A DNA stretch of 64,000 bases, taken from assembly GCA_041686375.1 (NCBI GenBank), contig JAWLEB010000009.1, positions 1-64,000 on the forward strand, in the 5' to 3' direction. Both the position numbers and the translations under genes were made by a program. The notes beneath the pieces are model-generated. The model was not told the origin of the DNA, did not search any database, and was given only the letters and a program-made list of their open reading frames with translations. Origin of the DNA: JAGXLC01 sp041686375 (lineage in GTDB: Bacteria > Bacteroidota > Bacteroidia > Bacteroidales > UBA12077). Shown piece after piece: positions 18,321 through 27,587 of this stretch; the first letter of the stretch is position 1; the number at the start of each line of letters is the position of its first letter.

Positions 18321-19691
18321 TTATTTTTCTATTTCGGCATATTTTTCATAGAAATGAGCAATGGTTTCAATTCCTTTATAAAATTGTTCAAGAGGATAAT
18401 TCTCATTAGGTGAATGGATTACGTCTGAATCCAGTCCGAAACCAATTAATATAGATTTAATGCCCAATACATTGTCGAGTTGTGAAATAATAGGTATACT
18501 ACCACCACTGCGGTAAGGAATGGGTTTTTTGCCGAATGCTTTTTCCATTGCTTGACTTGCTGCTTCATATGCGGGCAGGTCTATCGGGCATACATACCCT
18601 TGTCCGCCATGAAGTGCTTTAACATTTACTTTTACTGATTTCGGGGCAATGGATTTAAAATAATCTTCAAACAGTTTGCTTATTTTTTTCCAGTCTTGGT
18701 TAGGTACAAGCCTCATTGATATTTTCGCACCTGCAGTTGAAGGTAGTACGGTTTTTGCGCCTTCTCCCTGGTAGCCACTCCACATTCCGTTCACGTCAAG
18801 TGTAGGGCGAATACCTGTTCTTTCAAGTGTGGTGTATCCTTTTTCGCCCTGAACTTCTTCAATATCTAAAGCTTTTTTATATTCTTCTAAATCAAAAGGT
18901 GCTTTGTTCATTTCTTTCCTTTCTTCCTTTGAAGCTTCCAGCACGTCATCATAGAAGCCAGGGATGGTTATCTTGTTGTTTTCGTCGGTTAATTGACCAA
19001 TCATTTTGGCCAGTACATTCGCCGGATTTGCCACTGCTCCTCCAAATAAGCCAGAGTGCAGATCTTTGTTAGGGCCTGTAACTTCAACCTCCATGTATGC
19101 CAATCCTCTGAGTCCTGTTGTAATAGATGGCGCATCTTTCCCCAGCATACTTGTGTCAGATACTAAGATTGTATCTGCCTGAAGCATGTCTTTATGCTCT
19201 TCGCAGAATTTGGTCAGATTAGGAGATCCAATTTCTTCTTCACCTTCAATTATGAATTTAACATTACAATTCAATTTGCCTGTACTTGTAAGATATTCAA
19301 AGGCTTTGAGATGCATGAATGATTGTCCTTTATCATCATCAGCACCACGCGCAAATATTTTACCATCTCTTATTTCTGGTTCAAACGGCTGAGATTTCCA
19401 TTTTTCAATCGGGTCTACCGGCATAACATCATAATGCCCGTAAACCAAGACAGTAGGCTTATCCTTGTCAATAATTTTTTCTCCATAAACAACCGGATTG
19501 CCATCTGTTGGCATAACTTCTGCCTGATCGGCTCCTGCTTCAAGAATTTTTTTCTTTAGCTCTTCAGCAGCTTTTATCATATCCTCTTTATGCTCTTTTT
19601 CTGAGCTTATAGAAGGAATTCGAATCAATTCAAAAAGCTCGTCTAAAAATCGCTGCTTGTTTTTTTCAATATACGTTTTAATGTTTTCCAT
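18321..19691 (-). CDS. M20 family dipeptidase
   Basis: 456-residue metallopeptidase of the M20 family (carnosinase or PepV-like), probably cytoplasmic, as no signal peptide is seen. Zinc-site motifs: VYGHYDVMPVDP (His and Asp, about 84-95), RGADDDKGQ (bridging Asp, about 115-123), EGEEEIGS (catalytic and ligand Glu, about 149-156), VSDTSM (Asp ligand), and a C-terminal His in DVIHSPNENY. The dimerisation (lid) domain lies about 205-370. Substrate is likely dipeptides. Monocistronic, ended by a terminator, divergent from the trp leader. Confidence 0.9.
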   Translation of the reverse strand: MENIKTYIEKNKQRFLDELFELIRIPSISSEKEHKEDMIKAAEELKKKILEAGADQAEVMPTDGNPVVYGEKIIDKDKPTVLVYGHYDVMPVDPIEKWKSQPFEPEIRDGKIFARGADDDKGQSFMHLKAFEYLTSTGKLNCNVKFIIEGEEEIGSPNLTKFCEEHKDMLQADTILVSDTSMLGKDAPSITTGLRGLAYMEVEVTGPNKDLHSGLFGGAVANPANVLAKMIGQLTDENNKITIPGFYDDVLEASKEERKEMNKAPFDLEEYKKALDIEEVQGEKGYTTLERTGIRPTLDVNGMWSGYQGEGAKTVLPSTAGAKISMRLVPNQDWKKISKLFEDYFKSIAPKSVKVNVKALHGGQGYVCPIDLPAYEAASQAMEKAFGKKPIPYRSGGSIPIISQLDNVLGIKSILIGFGLDSDVIHSPNENYPLEQFYKGIETIAHFYEKYAEIEK

Positions 19692-19886
19692 ATGAATTTT
19701 ATTTTTATTGTTATTAACATTGCCCGAAGATAAGAAATCTTTATTATTTTGAATAATTTTAAATTAAATTTGAATAAGCTAATAAATGGATGATTTCATG
19801 TCATAATGTCTGCTTGATTATACGCAATGCCTTAAAATACCCGAAGAAACGGTTTAGGAAGAATCCCAATGTTCATTTTTGCGAGC

Positions 19887-19921
19887 TTTGAAGTTTTTAT
19901 GTTATTTTTTTTCTATTTTTG
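19887..19921 (+). promoter_or_regulatory. Promoter of the trp leader
   Basis: Perfect TAnnTTTG box (TATTTTTG, 19914-19921), with a TTTG at 19887-19890 upstream. The 23-base spacer is slightly long. Transcription would begin about 15 bases before the leader-peptide ATG. Confidence 0.5.
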
Positions 19922-19941
19922 TATTATTAAAATAGAAAGTA

Positions 19942-20010
19942 ATGCAATATTTAGGTTTTTATAGAATTTGGTGGTGGCAACAGCTGGATAGGTTAAAGCA
20001 AAGCATTTAA
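19942..20010 (+). CDS. trpL: trp operon-type leader peptide
   Basis: A 22-residue reading frame too short for routine gene calling. It opens at ATG after AGAAAG and contains three consecutive Trp codons at positions 10-12 (RIWWWQQ), then ends with TAA at 20008-20010, inside the antiterminator's 5' arm. Trp-rich leaders followed by alternative hairpins are the hallmark of ribosome-mediated attenuation. When charged tRNA-Trp is scarce, the ribosome stalls at the Trp run and the downstream antiterminator can form. The peptide itself has no expected function. Context: a terminator lies 30 bases downstream and trpB follows. Confidence 0.85.
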   Translation: MQYLGFYRIWWWQQLDRLKQSI

Positions 20011-20069
20011 TCCGGGGATAGTTGTTTCTAAGATATATGAGCCGCGGGTTAATGCTTGCGGCTTTTTTA
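20001..20069 (+). promoter_or_regulatory. trp attenuator: mutually exclusive antiterminator and terminator
   Basis: Terminator: AGCCGC (20040-20045) pairs with GCGGCT (20058-20063), loop of 12 bases, then six T. Antiterminator: AAGCATTTAATCCGGGG (20001-20017) pairs with CCGCGGGTTAATGCTT (20042-20057), with one bulged base and one mismatch. This uses the terminator's left arm and loop, so only one of the two can form. The 5' arm of the antiterminator overlaps the end of the leader peptide, which places it under ribosome control. Confidence 0.85.
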
Positions 20070-20218
20070 TTGAACAAGTCTTACATTATGTATAAGCAGA
20101 AAAGACAAAGATGGTGGCGAAATATGATCTTTCTCTGGCGCACTTTGCGCCAATAGAATAATTGAGTATTGTTAGTATTTGCGTTTACAAAATGTTTAAT
20201 CTATTTAAATTCAGAACA

Positions 20219-21439
20219 ATGGGAACAAATAATATAAAAATTACAGATAAGCACAATGAAAAACAAATTAGCTACAAACAATCAGATTATAAGCCAGGTT
20301 ATTTTGGAAATTATGGAGGTATGTATGTTCCGGAAGTATTGAGTGAAAAGCTTGAGCATCTTGCGGCTGTATTTGAGAAACTGAAAACAAACAGGAATTT
20401 TCTTGATGAACTGGTTTATTATCAAAAAAATTATATAGGCCGACCTTCGTCCCTTTACTATGCTGCAACTTTATCAAAGCACATTGGCTCTGGTATTTAT
20501 TTAAAGCGTGAAGATTTAAATCACACGGGATCCCACAAGATAAATAATACGATTGGTCAGATTCTTATAGCTAAATATATGGGTGCGAATGAGATAATAG
20601 CAGAGACAGGCGCAGGGCAGCATGGAGTAGCCACAGCAACTGCAGCCGCTTTAATGGGAATCAGGTGCAAAATTTTTATGGGACAAAAAGATGCTGAGAG
20701 ACAATCGATGAATGTTTATAGAATGAAAATTTTAGGTGCAGAAGTTATTACTACAGAAACCGGAACGGCTACATTGAAGGATGCAATCAATGTTGCATTG
20801 GAATACTATGTAAAGAATCCTGATGCCTTTTATCTTCTGGGTTCGGCAGTCGGTCCGAGGCCATATCCGGAGATTGTCCGATTTTTTCAGAATGTGATAG
20901 GCAAAGAAGCAAGAGAGCAAATTCTTGAACGTGAAAAACGCTTGCCGGATGCAATTTTTGCTTGTATTGGCGGAGGGTCAAATGCCATTGGTTTGTTTTC
21001 AGAATTTTTAGAAAATCCTGAAGTAAATATATATGCTGCTGAAGGTGGAGGAGAAGGTGAATTATTAAATAAAACCGCCTCTACACTTGTGATGGGAAAA
21101 CCCACTATATTTCAGGGCACATATTCTTACTGCCTTGTTGATGAAAAAGAAAACCCAATAGATAGCTATTCAATAGCTGCGGGCCTGGATTATCCAGGTG
21201 TTGGGCCAGAGCATGCATATCTAAAAGATACAGGGAGAGCGGAATATTTTTGTGTGACTGATAAAGAAGCTATTGAAGCTTTCGGACTTTTGTCAAAAAT
21301 GGAAGGAATTATACCGGCTCTTGAGTCTTCTCATGCTGTTGCTCTTGCTGCTAAAGTCATGAAAAATGCAACAGATAAAATAAGTATCATTAATCTTTCA
21401 GGTAGAGGAGATAAGGATATAGATCGTAAATTGTTATAA
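20219..21439 (+). CDS. trpB: Tryptophan synthase beta chain (standalone trpB)
   Basis: PLP enzyme joining indole (or indole released by the alpha chain) with serine to give tryptophan. From the ATG at 20219 it has 406 residues; upstream alternatives are an ATG at 20192 and a TTG at 20162. Seen: YFGNYGGMYVPEVL N-terminus, KREDLNHTGSHKINN with the PLP Lys, ETGAGQHGVATATAAALMG, GSAVGPRPYP, the phosphate-binding CIGGGSNAIG, and AAEGGGEGE. These match the TrpB1 type. No trpA, trpE, trpC or trpD lies beside it: a terminator and then queE follow. Control by the Trp attenuator just upstream is strongly indicated. Confidence 0.94.
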   Translation: MGTNNIKITDKHNEKQISYKQSDYKPGYFGNYGGMYVPEVLSEKLEHLAAVFEKLKTNRNFLDELVYYQKNYIGRPSSLYYAATLSKHIGSGIYLKREDLNHTGSHKINNTIGQILIAKYMGANEIIAETGAGQHGVATATAAALMGIRCKIFMGQKDAERQSMNVYRMKILGAEVITTETGTATLKDAINVALEYYVKNPDAFYLLGSAVGPRPYPEIVRFFQNVIGKEAREQILEREKRLPDAIFACIGGGSNAIGLFSEFLENPEVNIYAAEGGGEGELLNKTASTLVMGKPTIFQGTYSYCLVDEKENPIDSYSIAAGLDYPGVGPEHAYLKDTGRAEYFCVTDKEAIEAFGLLSKMEGIIPALESSHAVALAAKVMKNATDKISIINLSGRGDKDIDRKLL

Positions 21440-21473
21440 ACTTAATAACCCTGTTGTGGTTAATTGTATAAAC

Positions 21474-21506
21474 GGCCGGTTTTATGTTATAGAACCGGCC
21501 TTTTTA
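21474..21506 (+). terminator. Intrinsic terminator after trpB
   Basis: Perfect stem GGCCGGTT/AACCGGCC (21474-21481 with 21493-21500), followed by five T. It isolates trpB as a single-gene unit. Confidence 0.9.
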
Positions 21507-21549
21507 TTCCTGAATTTTTCACTAATTTTGCTTCGAAAAAATTGATGAT

Positions 21550-22182
21550 TTGAAAAATATAGAAGACAAAGATATAGTAAGAGGTAAAAAACTTCCCCTT
21601 GTTGAGCAGTTTTATTCTATACAGGGAGAAGGGTATCATGTTGGGAAACCTGCCTATTTTATCCGTATTGGAGGTTGTGACATAGGGTGTTACTGGTGTG
21701 ATTCTAAATTAACATGGAATCCTGAGTTCCACCTTTTGGTAGATATTGAAGAGATTGTTCTGAAAGTGAACCAAACTCCTGCTAAATCTATTGTAGTAAC
21801 AGGTGGAGAACCTTCTTTATATAATCTTGAACCCTTATGCACTGCTTTGAAAAAAAACAATGTTGAAACTTTTTTGGAAACCGCAGGGACCAACGAACTT
21901 ACAGGCAAGTGGGACTGGATTTGTCTGTCCCCGAAAAAACAAAATCCCCCGCTATCCGTTTTCTATAACAAAGCTGATGAATTAAAGGTGATTATATATG
22001 AGGAAGAAGATCTTTTATGGGCAGAAGAAGCAGCTAAAAATGTGAATGGAAAATGCCTGTTGTATTTGCAACCTGAATGGAGCAGGTATAAGAGGATAAT
22101 TTCCTATATTGTGGATTATGTAAAAAAATATCCCCAATGGAACGTATCCTTACAAGCGCATAAATTTATGCGTATACCTTAA
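21550..22182 (+). CDS. queE: 7-carboxy-7-deazaguanine synthase (radical SAM)
   Basis: 210 residues. Radical SAM enzyme that contracts CPH4 to CDG in queuosine/preQ0 synthesis. Seen: EQFYSIQGEGYHVGKPAYFIRIGGC, then the [4Fe-4S]-SAM triad C-x3-C-x2-C in CDIGCYWCD (about 44-52), and VVTGGEPSLYNLEPL, the SAM-binding GGE motif. The start is a TTG: no in-frame ATG exists upstream or in the N-terminal half, and the conserved domain begins soon after. A TAATTTTG -7 box at 21523-21530 implies a very short leader. Precedes an OmpA/PD40 gene by 36 bases, probably co-transcribed although functionally unrelated. Confidence 0.92.
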   Translation: MKNIEDKDIVRGKKLPLVEQFYSIQGEGYHVGKPAYFIRIGGCDIGCYWCDSKLTWNPEFHLLVDIEEIVLKVNQTPAKSIVVTGGEPSLYNLEPLCTALKKNNVETFLETAGTNELTGKWDWICLSPKKQNPPLSVFYNKADELKVIIYEEEDLLWAEEAAKNVNGKCLLYLQPEWSRYKRIISYIVDYVKKYPQWNVSLQAHKFMRIP

Positions 22183-22218
22183 TAGTAATGTGCATATAGA
22201 TTAATTTGAACAAATACT

Positions 22219-24210
22219 ATGAGAATATATTTCTTGTTTTTTGTAATAATTTTAATAGGAGCTTTCCCTGTATACAGTCAACGTGATTATACAACTTCAT
22301 CGAAGAAGGCTATTGAAAATTTTGAGAAAGGTTATAAGCAATATAATTTACGGGAATATGATGCTGCACTAGAGTTTCTGGATAAAGCCATCAAAAAAGA
22401 TGATGAGTTTGTTGAAGCTTATATTATAAAAGGACAGGTCTTTGAGGCTCTTGAGAAACCTGGAAAAGCTCTGGAGAATTATCATATTGCTACTGGGCTG
22501 AATCCCGATTTTCATCCCTCGTTGTTTTATAGTATGGGTCTGCTTTATCAAAACCTTGGAGAATATGAAAAAGCGAAATCAAAACTTGAGGAATTTTTGG
22601 AATTTAGGGATACAGGGCCTATTTATAAAGAAAAAGCAAAGTTAAGGATTGAATCTTGTAATTTTGCTATTGAACAATTGAATAATCCGGTGGATTTTGA
22701 ACCAGAGAATCTGGGATCTTCAATCAACAGTGAACATGATGATTATTGGCCGTCCATATCAGCAGATGGTAAAACACTTGTTTTTACCAGGCTTATTCCT
22801 ATGGAAAACGATGAAAACAGGGAAAGAGAGATGTCGCAAATCCCCGAGGAGAGGAGAAAGTTTATAGAGGCTATGAATCCTAAGGCACAAGAAGACTTTT
22901 TTGTTAGTTATAAAACAGATACAGGATGGTCTAGAGCCCGCAATATTGGGTCTCCTTTGAACACGGATAAGAATGAGGGTGCCCAGAGTTTGTCAGCAGA
23001 TGGCAGGACAATGTATTTTAGCGCCTGCAACCGGAATGACGGAAAAGGGAGCTGTGATATTTATGTTTCCTATAAGCAAGATGGTGAATGGAGTAAACCT
23101 GAGAATTTAGGTTCTCCCGTAAATACTAAAGCATGGGAGTCTCAACCATCCATTTCGCCTGATGGCAAGACATTGTATTTTACAAGTAACCGGTCAGGAG
23201 GGGAAGGGAAAAAAGATATATGGAAGAGTAATCTTAAAGATGATAGTACCTGGACTAAACCAGAAACCCTTGGTGATAGTATTAATACTCGCGAGGACGA
23301 TATGGCTCCCTATATTCACAGTGACAACCAAACCCTTTATTTTTCTTCTGCCGGATGGCCAGGGATGGGAAGACTCGATCTTTTTAAGTCACAAAAAATT
23401 GATGATACAGGGTGGTCTGAACCACAAAATCTTGGTTATCCTATTAATACACACAAAGATGAAGTCGGGTTTATTGTGAACTCCCTTGGAACTACTGCCT
23501 ATTATTCAAGTAGCAGAGATGAGAATTATGGAGAAGATATATTGAAGTTTAATCTTCCTGAAGAAGTCAGACCCATAGCCAGCTCTTATATGCAAGGGAA
23601 GGTTTACGATGATAACAATGGCGAACCATTGAAAGCACGTTTTGAGTTGATATCGAAGGATGAAGAACGACTTATCATGGAATCGCATTCCGATAACAAG
23701 GATGGGAAGTTCCTGGTTTCAATACCTACGAATAACGACTATGTGTTGAATGTTTCAAAAGACGGTTACCTGTTTTATTCGGATAATTTTGAAATGAAAG
23801 GAGAACACGAGATTACGGAACCATTTTCAAAAGATATCCCTTTGAAGCCTATTAAAGAAGGAGAGAAGATGGTGTTACGCAATGTGTTTTATGAACTTGA
23901 TTCTTATCACCTTAAAGATGAATCGAGGGTAGAATTGAACAAGCTATTTGATCTTCTTAAAAACAATCCGGAGATGAACATTGAAATTTCAGGACATACA
24001 GATAGTTTGGGAACAAATGAATATAATATTGAACTATCAGAGAACAGAGCTAATTCTGTGTATGAGTATTTAATTGAAAAGGGAATAGAAGAAGAAAGAC
24101 TTAATTATAAGGGATATGGAGAAACCCAGCCAGTTGCTCCTAATGAAACTTCCGAAGGAAGAGCCTTGAACAGGAGAACAGAAGTAAAGATAATCAATAA
24201 GCGAAAGTAA
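22219..24210 (+). CDS. OmpA family protein with TPR and PD40 repeats
   Basis: 663 residues, same architecture as the protein at 13800-15770: signal peptide (cleavage near VYSQ), TPR about 25-150, PD40 propeller about 165-460 (DGKTLYFTSNRSGGEGKKDIW, TLYFSSAGWPGMGRLDLF), a beta-sandwich about 465-550, and a C-terminal OmpA domain about 555-660 (FYELDSYHLKDESRVELNK, ISGHTDSLGTNEYN, NRRTEV). Predicted periplasmic or outer-membrane-associated and peptidoglycan-binding. Convergent with the cyclase-HD gene. Confidence 0.85.
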   Translation: MRIYFLFFVIILIGAFPVYSQRDYTTSSKKAIENFEKGYKQYNLREYDAALEFLDKAIKKDDEFVEAYIIKGQVFEALEKPGKALENYHIATGLNPDFHPSLFYSMGLLYQNLGEYEKAKSKLEEFLEFRDTGPIYKEKAKLRIESCNFAIEQLNNPVDFEPENLGSSINSEHDDYWPSISADGKTLVFTRLIPMENDENREREMSQIPEERRKFIEAMNPKAQEDFFVSYKTDTGWSRARNIGSPLNTDKNEGAQSLSADGRTMYFSACNRNDGKGSCDIYVSYKQDGEWSKPENLGSPVNTKAWESQPSISPDGKTLYFTSNRSGGEGKKDIWKSNLKDDSTWTKPETLGDSINTREDDMAPYIHSDNQTLYFSSAGWPGMGRLDLFKSQKIDDTGWSEPQNLGYPINTHKDEVGFIVNSLGTTAYYSSSRDENYGEDILKFNLPEEVRPIASSYMQGKVYDDNNGEPLKARFELISKDEERLIMESHSDNKDGKFLVSIPTNNDYVLNVSKDGYLFYSDNFEMKGEHEITEPFSKDIPLKPIKEGEKMVLRNVFYELDSYHLKDESRVELNKLFDLLKNNPEMNIEISGHTDSLGTNEYNIELSENRANSVYEYLIEKGIEEERLNYKGYGETQPVAPNETSEGRALNRRTEVKIINKRK

Positions 24211-24266
24211 TGCAATTTCGATTCTGGTTGACTTAAAATGATCTATTGGTAAGCTTATAAGGAGGC

Positions 24267-25709
24267 TTAGTTACTATTTTCCTTTGCGGAAGAATTTTCA
24301 TTTTCCTGAATAAGCAACTTAATCCTGTCAATCTGCTTCTGTTTGTGTACTTCTCTCAAATTCATGGCAGTTTCGGTAAAATATTGATGATTTGAAATGA
24401 AGTGTAATTGAAGTTTGTTCCATTTATTCCAGTCGTCAATTTTATTTTGTGCTTTCAATTCTTTATACAGTGTATTAGAAACCGGGATAAAATCGCTTCT
24501 GCCTAAATAATCAAGGTCTGCATCACACATGATTTTTTCCAGTAAGTTTTGGGGGTCCGGTGGAATTTTGGTTGCCATTATTAAATCTTCTATTTTCTCT
24601 ATCTCTTTTTGTTTATAGCCAAATTTGGGAAGATACTCGTTGGCAAGTTGACAACCATAATATTCATGATTGTTATAACCTATAATATGTCCTGCATCAT
24701 GGAAGAGAGCAGCCGTTCTAAGTAGCAAAATAGCCTCATCGTCAACTCCTTCTCCGTATCCTATCAGTTCAGCCTGGTTGATTACATCAATGGTGTGTTT
24801 TACATTATGGTAATATAGATATTCAGGGAGTTCTTTTTCAAGTCTGTCGAGTATAATTTCCTGAAGATCTGTAAATTGTCTCAGGAGATACTTGGTGTGA
24901 AATAGGTTGTTTGTTTTTTTTCCAATTTTTCTATTGTCAGAATAAGCAGGTTTAATGCGTTTCAACCGTAATATTTCCATATCTCCTTTGTATTTTACAG
25001 GGATTTTGCCATTATATTCACAACTGAAATATTGCTTAATCAGTTCGTAAGTCATTATAGATATATTTACCTCTTCAAATGCACTTGCAGAGGCTATGCG
25101 GGTGGCAATATGTACTGTGTCTCCCTTCAGATCGTATGATAATTTTTTTCTGCCATGAAAATTGGCTGTAACAGGGCCGGTATGGATGCCAATACGGAAA
25201 TCCCAGAATTCTTTCTGTTTCTTTTCATACTCTTTTTTTAGGTTGTTCATGTATTTTTGCATTTCTATGGCCGCCAGAACAACATCAACCGGGTTGGTTA
25301 TGTTTTTTTCCGGAACTCCCCCGGCGCACATAAAGGCATCTCCAATGGTTTTTATTTTTTCTATTTTATATTTTTTTACAATACTATTAAACTCCAGTAT
25401 AATATTATCCAGCTCGTCCATTATATCAGAAGAAGATTTCTCCCTTGCAATTTTTCTTATGCCTTCAACATCAGCATACAGAACGGTTACCATGTCAAAA
25501 CGGAGAGCCCTTGTCTGGCTGGGGTATTTTACTCCTTCAGGCAGGTGTTCATAAGGGATTTTGGCGATTATATTCTCTAAACGTTCTTTTTCTTTTAATA
25601 ATTTATTCTTTTCAGTATTAACTTCCTTGAGTTGGTTCGTTAATGATTTATTTTCTTTTATAAGCTCTGATATTCTGTATAATAACTGTTCTTCTTTATG
25701 CTTATCCAT
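24267..25709 (-). CDS. Class III nucleotide cyclase fused to an HD phosphohydrolase domain
   Basis: 480 residues: N-terminal coiled coil (about 5-50), class III adenylyl/guanylyl cyclase domain (about 70-250), and an HD domain (about 285-460). Cyclase residues seen: metal Asp80 (YADVEG) and Asp124 (KTIGDAFM), purine-selecting Lys120 and Asp197, which favour ATP, and Arg204 of the transition-state pair. The Asn expected at 200 is His (GDTVHIATRI). HD residues: HNVKHT (about 301-305), FHDAGH (336-341), HEYYG, and CDADLDYLG (395-403). No membrane segment, so cytosolic. A protein carrying both a cAMP-making-type and a cyclic-nucleotide or phosphate-hydrolysing-type domain is unusual. Activity of either is inferred only. 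Confidence 0.8.
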   Translation of the reverse strand: MDKHKEEQLLYRISELIKENKSLTNQLKEVNTEKNKLLKEKERLENIIAKIPYEHLPEGVKYPSQTRALRFDMVTVLYADVEGIRKIAREKSSSDIMDELDNIILEFNSIVKKYKIEKIKTIGDAFMCAGGVPEKNITNPVDVVLAAIEMQKYMNNLKKEYEKKQKEFWDFRIGIHTGPVTANFHGRKKLSYDLKGDTVHIATRIASASAFEEVNISIMTYELIKQYFSCEYNGKIPVKYKGDMEILRLKRIKPAYSDNRKIGKKTNNLFHTKYLLRQFTDLQEIILDRLEKELPEYLYYHNVKHTIDVINQAELIGYGEGVDDEAILLLRTAALFHDAGHIIGYNNHEYYGCQLANEYLPKFGYKQKEIEKIEDLIMATKIPPDPQNLLEKIMCDADLDYLGRSDFIPVSNTLYKELKAQNKIDDWNKWNKLQLHFISNHQYFTETAMNLREVHKQKQIDRIKLLIQENENSSAKENSN

Positions 25710-25905
25710 TATTTCCCTTATATTACTTTACACTCAACCTAACGTAATAATTAAAAATTGGTTTTAAAAAATCTAAAAAAAATTACATCAGTTAGGAGAA
25801 TCTTGTATATTTGTTAACTGATTGACGAACATTACCTTTGATTTTGTTAATTGATAAGTATGTTTTATTATTCCATGTTAATATTAAAAATTTAAATTTA
25901 TTGCT

Positions 25906-27567
25906 ATGTGTAAAAAAATATTTAAACTTTTCAGTTTATTATTGGTTTTGGTTGCAATGATCTACGGGTGTAAAGAAAGCCCGGAAAAAAAAGATGATAT
26001 GGCAGCGATTCCAATGAGTGAGATTCAAAAGAAAGCCAATGAATTTGTAGAGGTTAAATTAAAATCAGACATCTCTCATCTTAATGAAGATCAAAAAAAG
26101 ATGTTATCTCATCTTTTTGAAGCTTCCGAAATTATGGATGACATATTCTGGAAGCAGGCTTTTGGTAAAAAAGATGAACTTTTGAATGCGATTGAAGACG
26201 AAGATTTAAAGGCTTTTGTGAAAATTAATTACGGGCCATGGGAAAGGCTAAATAACAATGAACCCTTCATTCAGGAATACGAAGAGAAACCGGATGGAGC
26301 CAACTTTTATCCGGAGGATATGACTAAGGAAGAATTTGAAAATTTTGATGCCGAAGATAAAGAAAGCTTGTACACACTTATTAGGAGAGATGATAATGGA
26401 GAATTAATAAGCATACCATACAGCGAAGCATACAAAGATGAACACGAAAAGGCTGCTGAATTATTGAAGAAGGCTGCTGATTTAGCTGATAATGAACGTT
26501 TTGAGAAATATCTGGATTTACGTGCTGAAGCCCTTCTGACTGATGAGTATTTTGAATCAGATATGGCATGGATGGATGTTAAAAATAATGATGTTGATTT
26601 TGTTGTTGGGCCTATAGAAAATTACGAAGATGGTTTGTTTGGATACAAAGCAGCTCATGAAGCTTTTATTTTAATTAAGGACCATGAATGGACAAAGAAG
26701 TTAGATAAGTATAGCAAACTTCTTCCTGAATTGCAGGAAAGTCTGCCGGTTGATGAAGAATATAAGAAAGAAACGCCAGGGATTGATTCAGACATGGGAG
26801 TTTATGAGGCAGTCTTTTATGCAGGTGACTGTAATGCAGGAAGCAAAACAATAGCAATTAATCTTCCTAACGATGAACGCGTACAGTCAGAAAAGGGTAG
26901 CCGTAAACTACAGCTTAAAAATTCGATGAAATATAAATTTGAGGAAATTCTTATGCCAATTAGTGATGTGTTGATTGATGAATCGCAAAGAAAATATATC
27001 AAATTTGACGCGTTTTTTGAAAATACCATGTTTCACGAAGTTGCACATGGCCTTGGTATCAAAGAGACCATTACCGGCAAAGGTACGGTTAGAAATGCGC
27101 TCAAAGAATATTACAGTCCTGTGGAAGAAAGCAAGGCGGACATAATTGGCTTGTACCTCGTTAAGCAACTCTCTGAAATGGGGGAACTGGAAAATAAAGA
27201 ATTGATGGATAATTATGTTACATTCCTGGCAAGTATTTTCCGATCAATACGTTTCGGAGCTGCCAGCTCACATGGCAAAGCAAATATGATGCGTTTTAAT
27301 TATTTCAGAGGTGCAGGCGCTTTTTCTCGTGATGATGAAACCGGAACTTATAAGGTTGATTTTGATAAAATGACTGAAGCAATGAATACGCTTGGCGAAG
27401 AGATTCTTACAATACAGGGCGATGGAAGTTATGAAGAAGCAGAAAAGATGGTTAAAGAGCATGCCGTTATCAAGGAAACATTACAACAAGACCTTGATAG
27501 ATTGACAGAGGAAGGAATACCAAGAGATATCAGATTTAAACAAGGGAAAGATATTCTCGGAATTTAA
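25906..27567 (+). CDS. M49-like zinc metallopeptidase lipoprotein
   Basis: 553 residues. Lipoprotein signal with Cys about 22 (MIYGCKES). Zinc motif FHEVAHGLGIKET (His377, Glu378, His381) and a second Glu-containing motif PVEESKADIIGLY about 30 residues on (from residue 405) match the layout of dipeptidyl peptidase III (M49), where EExxAD supplies the third ligand. Classical M49 enzymes have HExxGH; here the spacing is the shorter HExxH. Predicted envelope-facing peptidase. A TATATTTG box at 25806-25813 may be its -7 element. Ends in a terminator. Substrate unknown. Confidence 0.7.
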   Translation: MCKKIFKLFSLLLVLVAMIYGCKESPEKKDDMAAIPMSEIQKKANEFVEVKLKSDISHLNEDQKKMLSHLFEASEIMDDIFWKQAFGKKDELLNAIEDEDLKAFVKINYGPWERLNNNEPFIQEYEEKPDGANFYPEDMTKEEFENFDAEDKESLYTLIRRDDNGELISIPYSEAYKDEHEKAAELLKKAADLADNERFEKYLDLRAEALLTDEYFESDMAWMDVKNNDVDFVVGPIENYEDGLFGYKAAHEAFILIKDHEWTKKLDKYSKLLPELQESLPVDEEYKKETPGIDSDMGVYEAVFYAGDCNAGSKTIAINLPNDERVQSEKGSRKLQLKNSMKYKFEEILMPISDVLIDESQRKYIKFDAFFENTMFHEVAHGLGIKETITGKGTVRNALKEYYSPVEESKADIIGLYLVKQLSEMGELENKELMDNYVTFLASIFRSIRFGAASSHGKANMMRFNYFRGAGAFSRDDETGTYKVDFDKMTEAMNTLGEEILTIQGDGSYEEAEKMVKEHAVIKETLQQDLDRLTEEGIPRDIRFKQGKDILGI

Positions 27568-27587
27568 AATTCATTTTCCAGATAATT

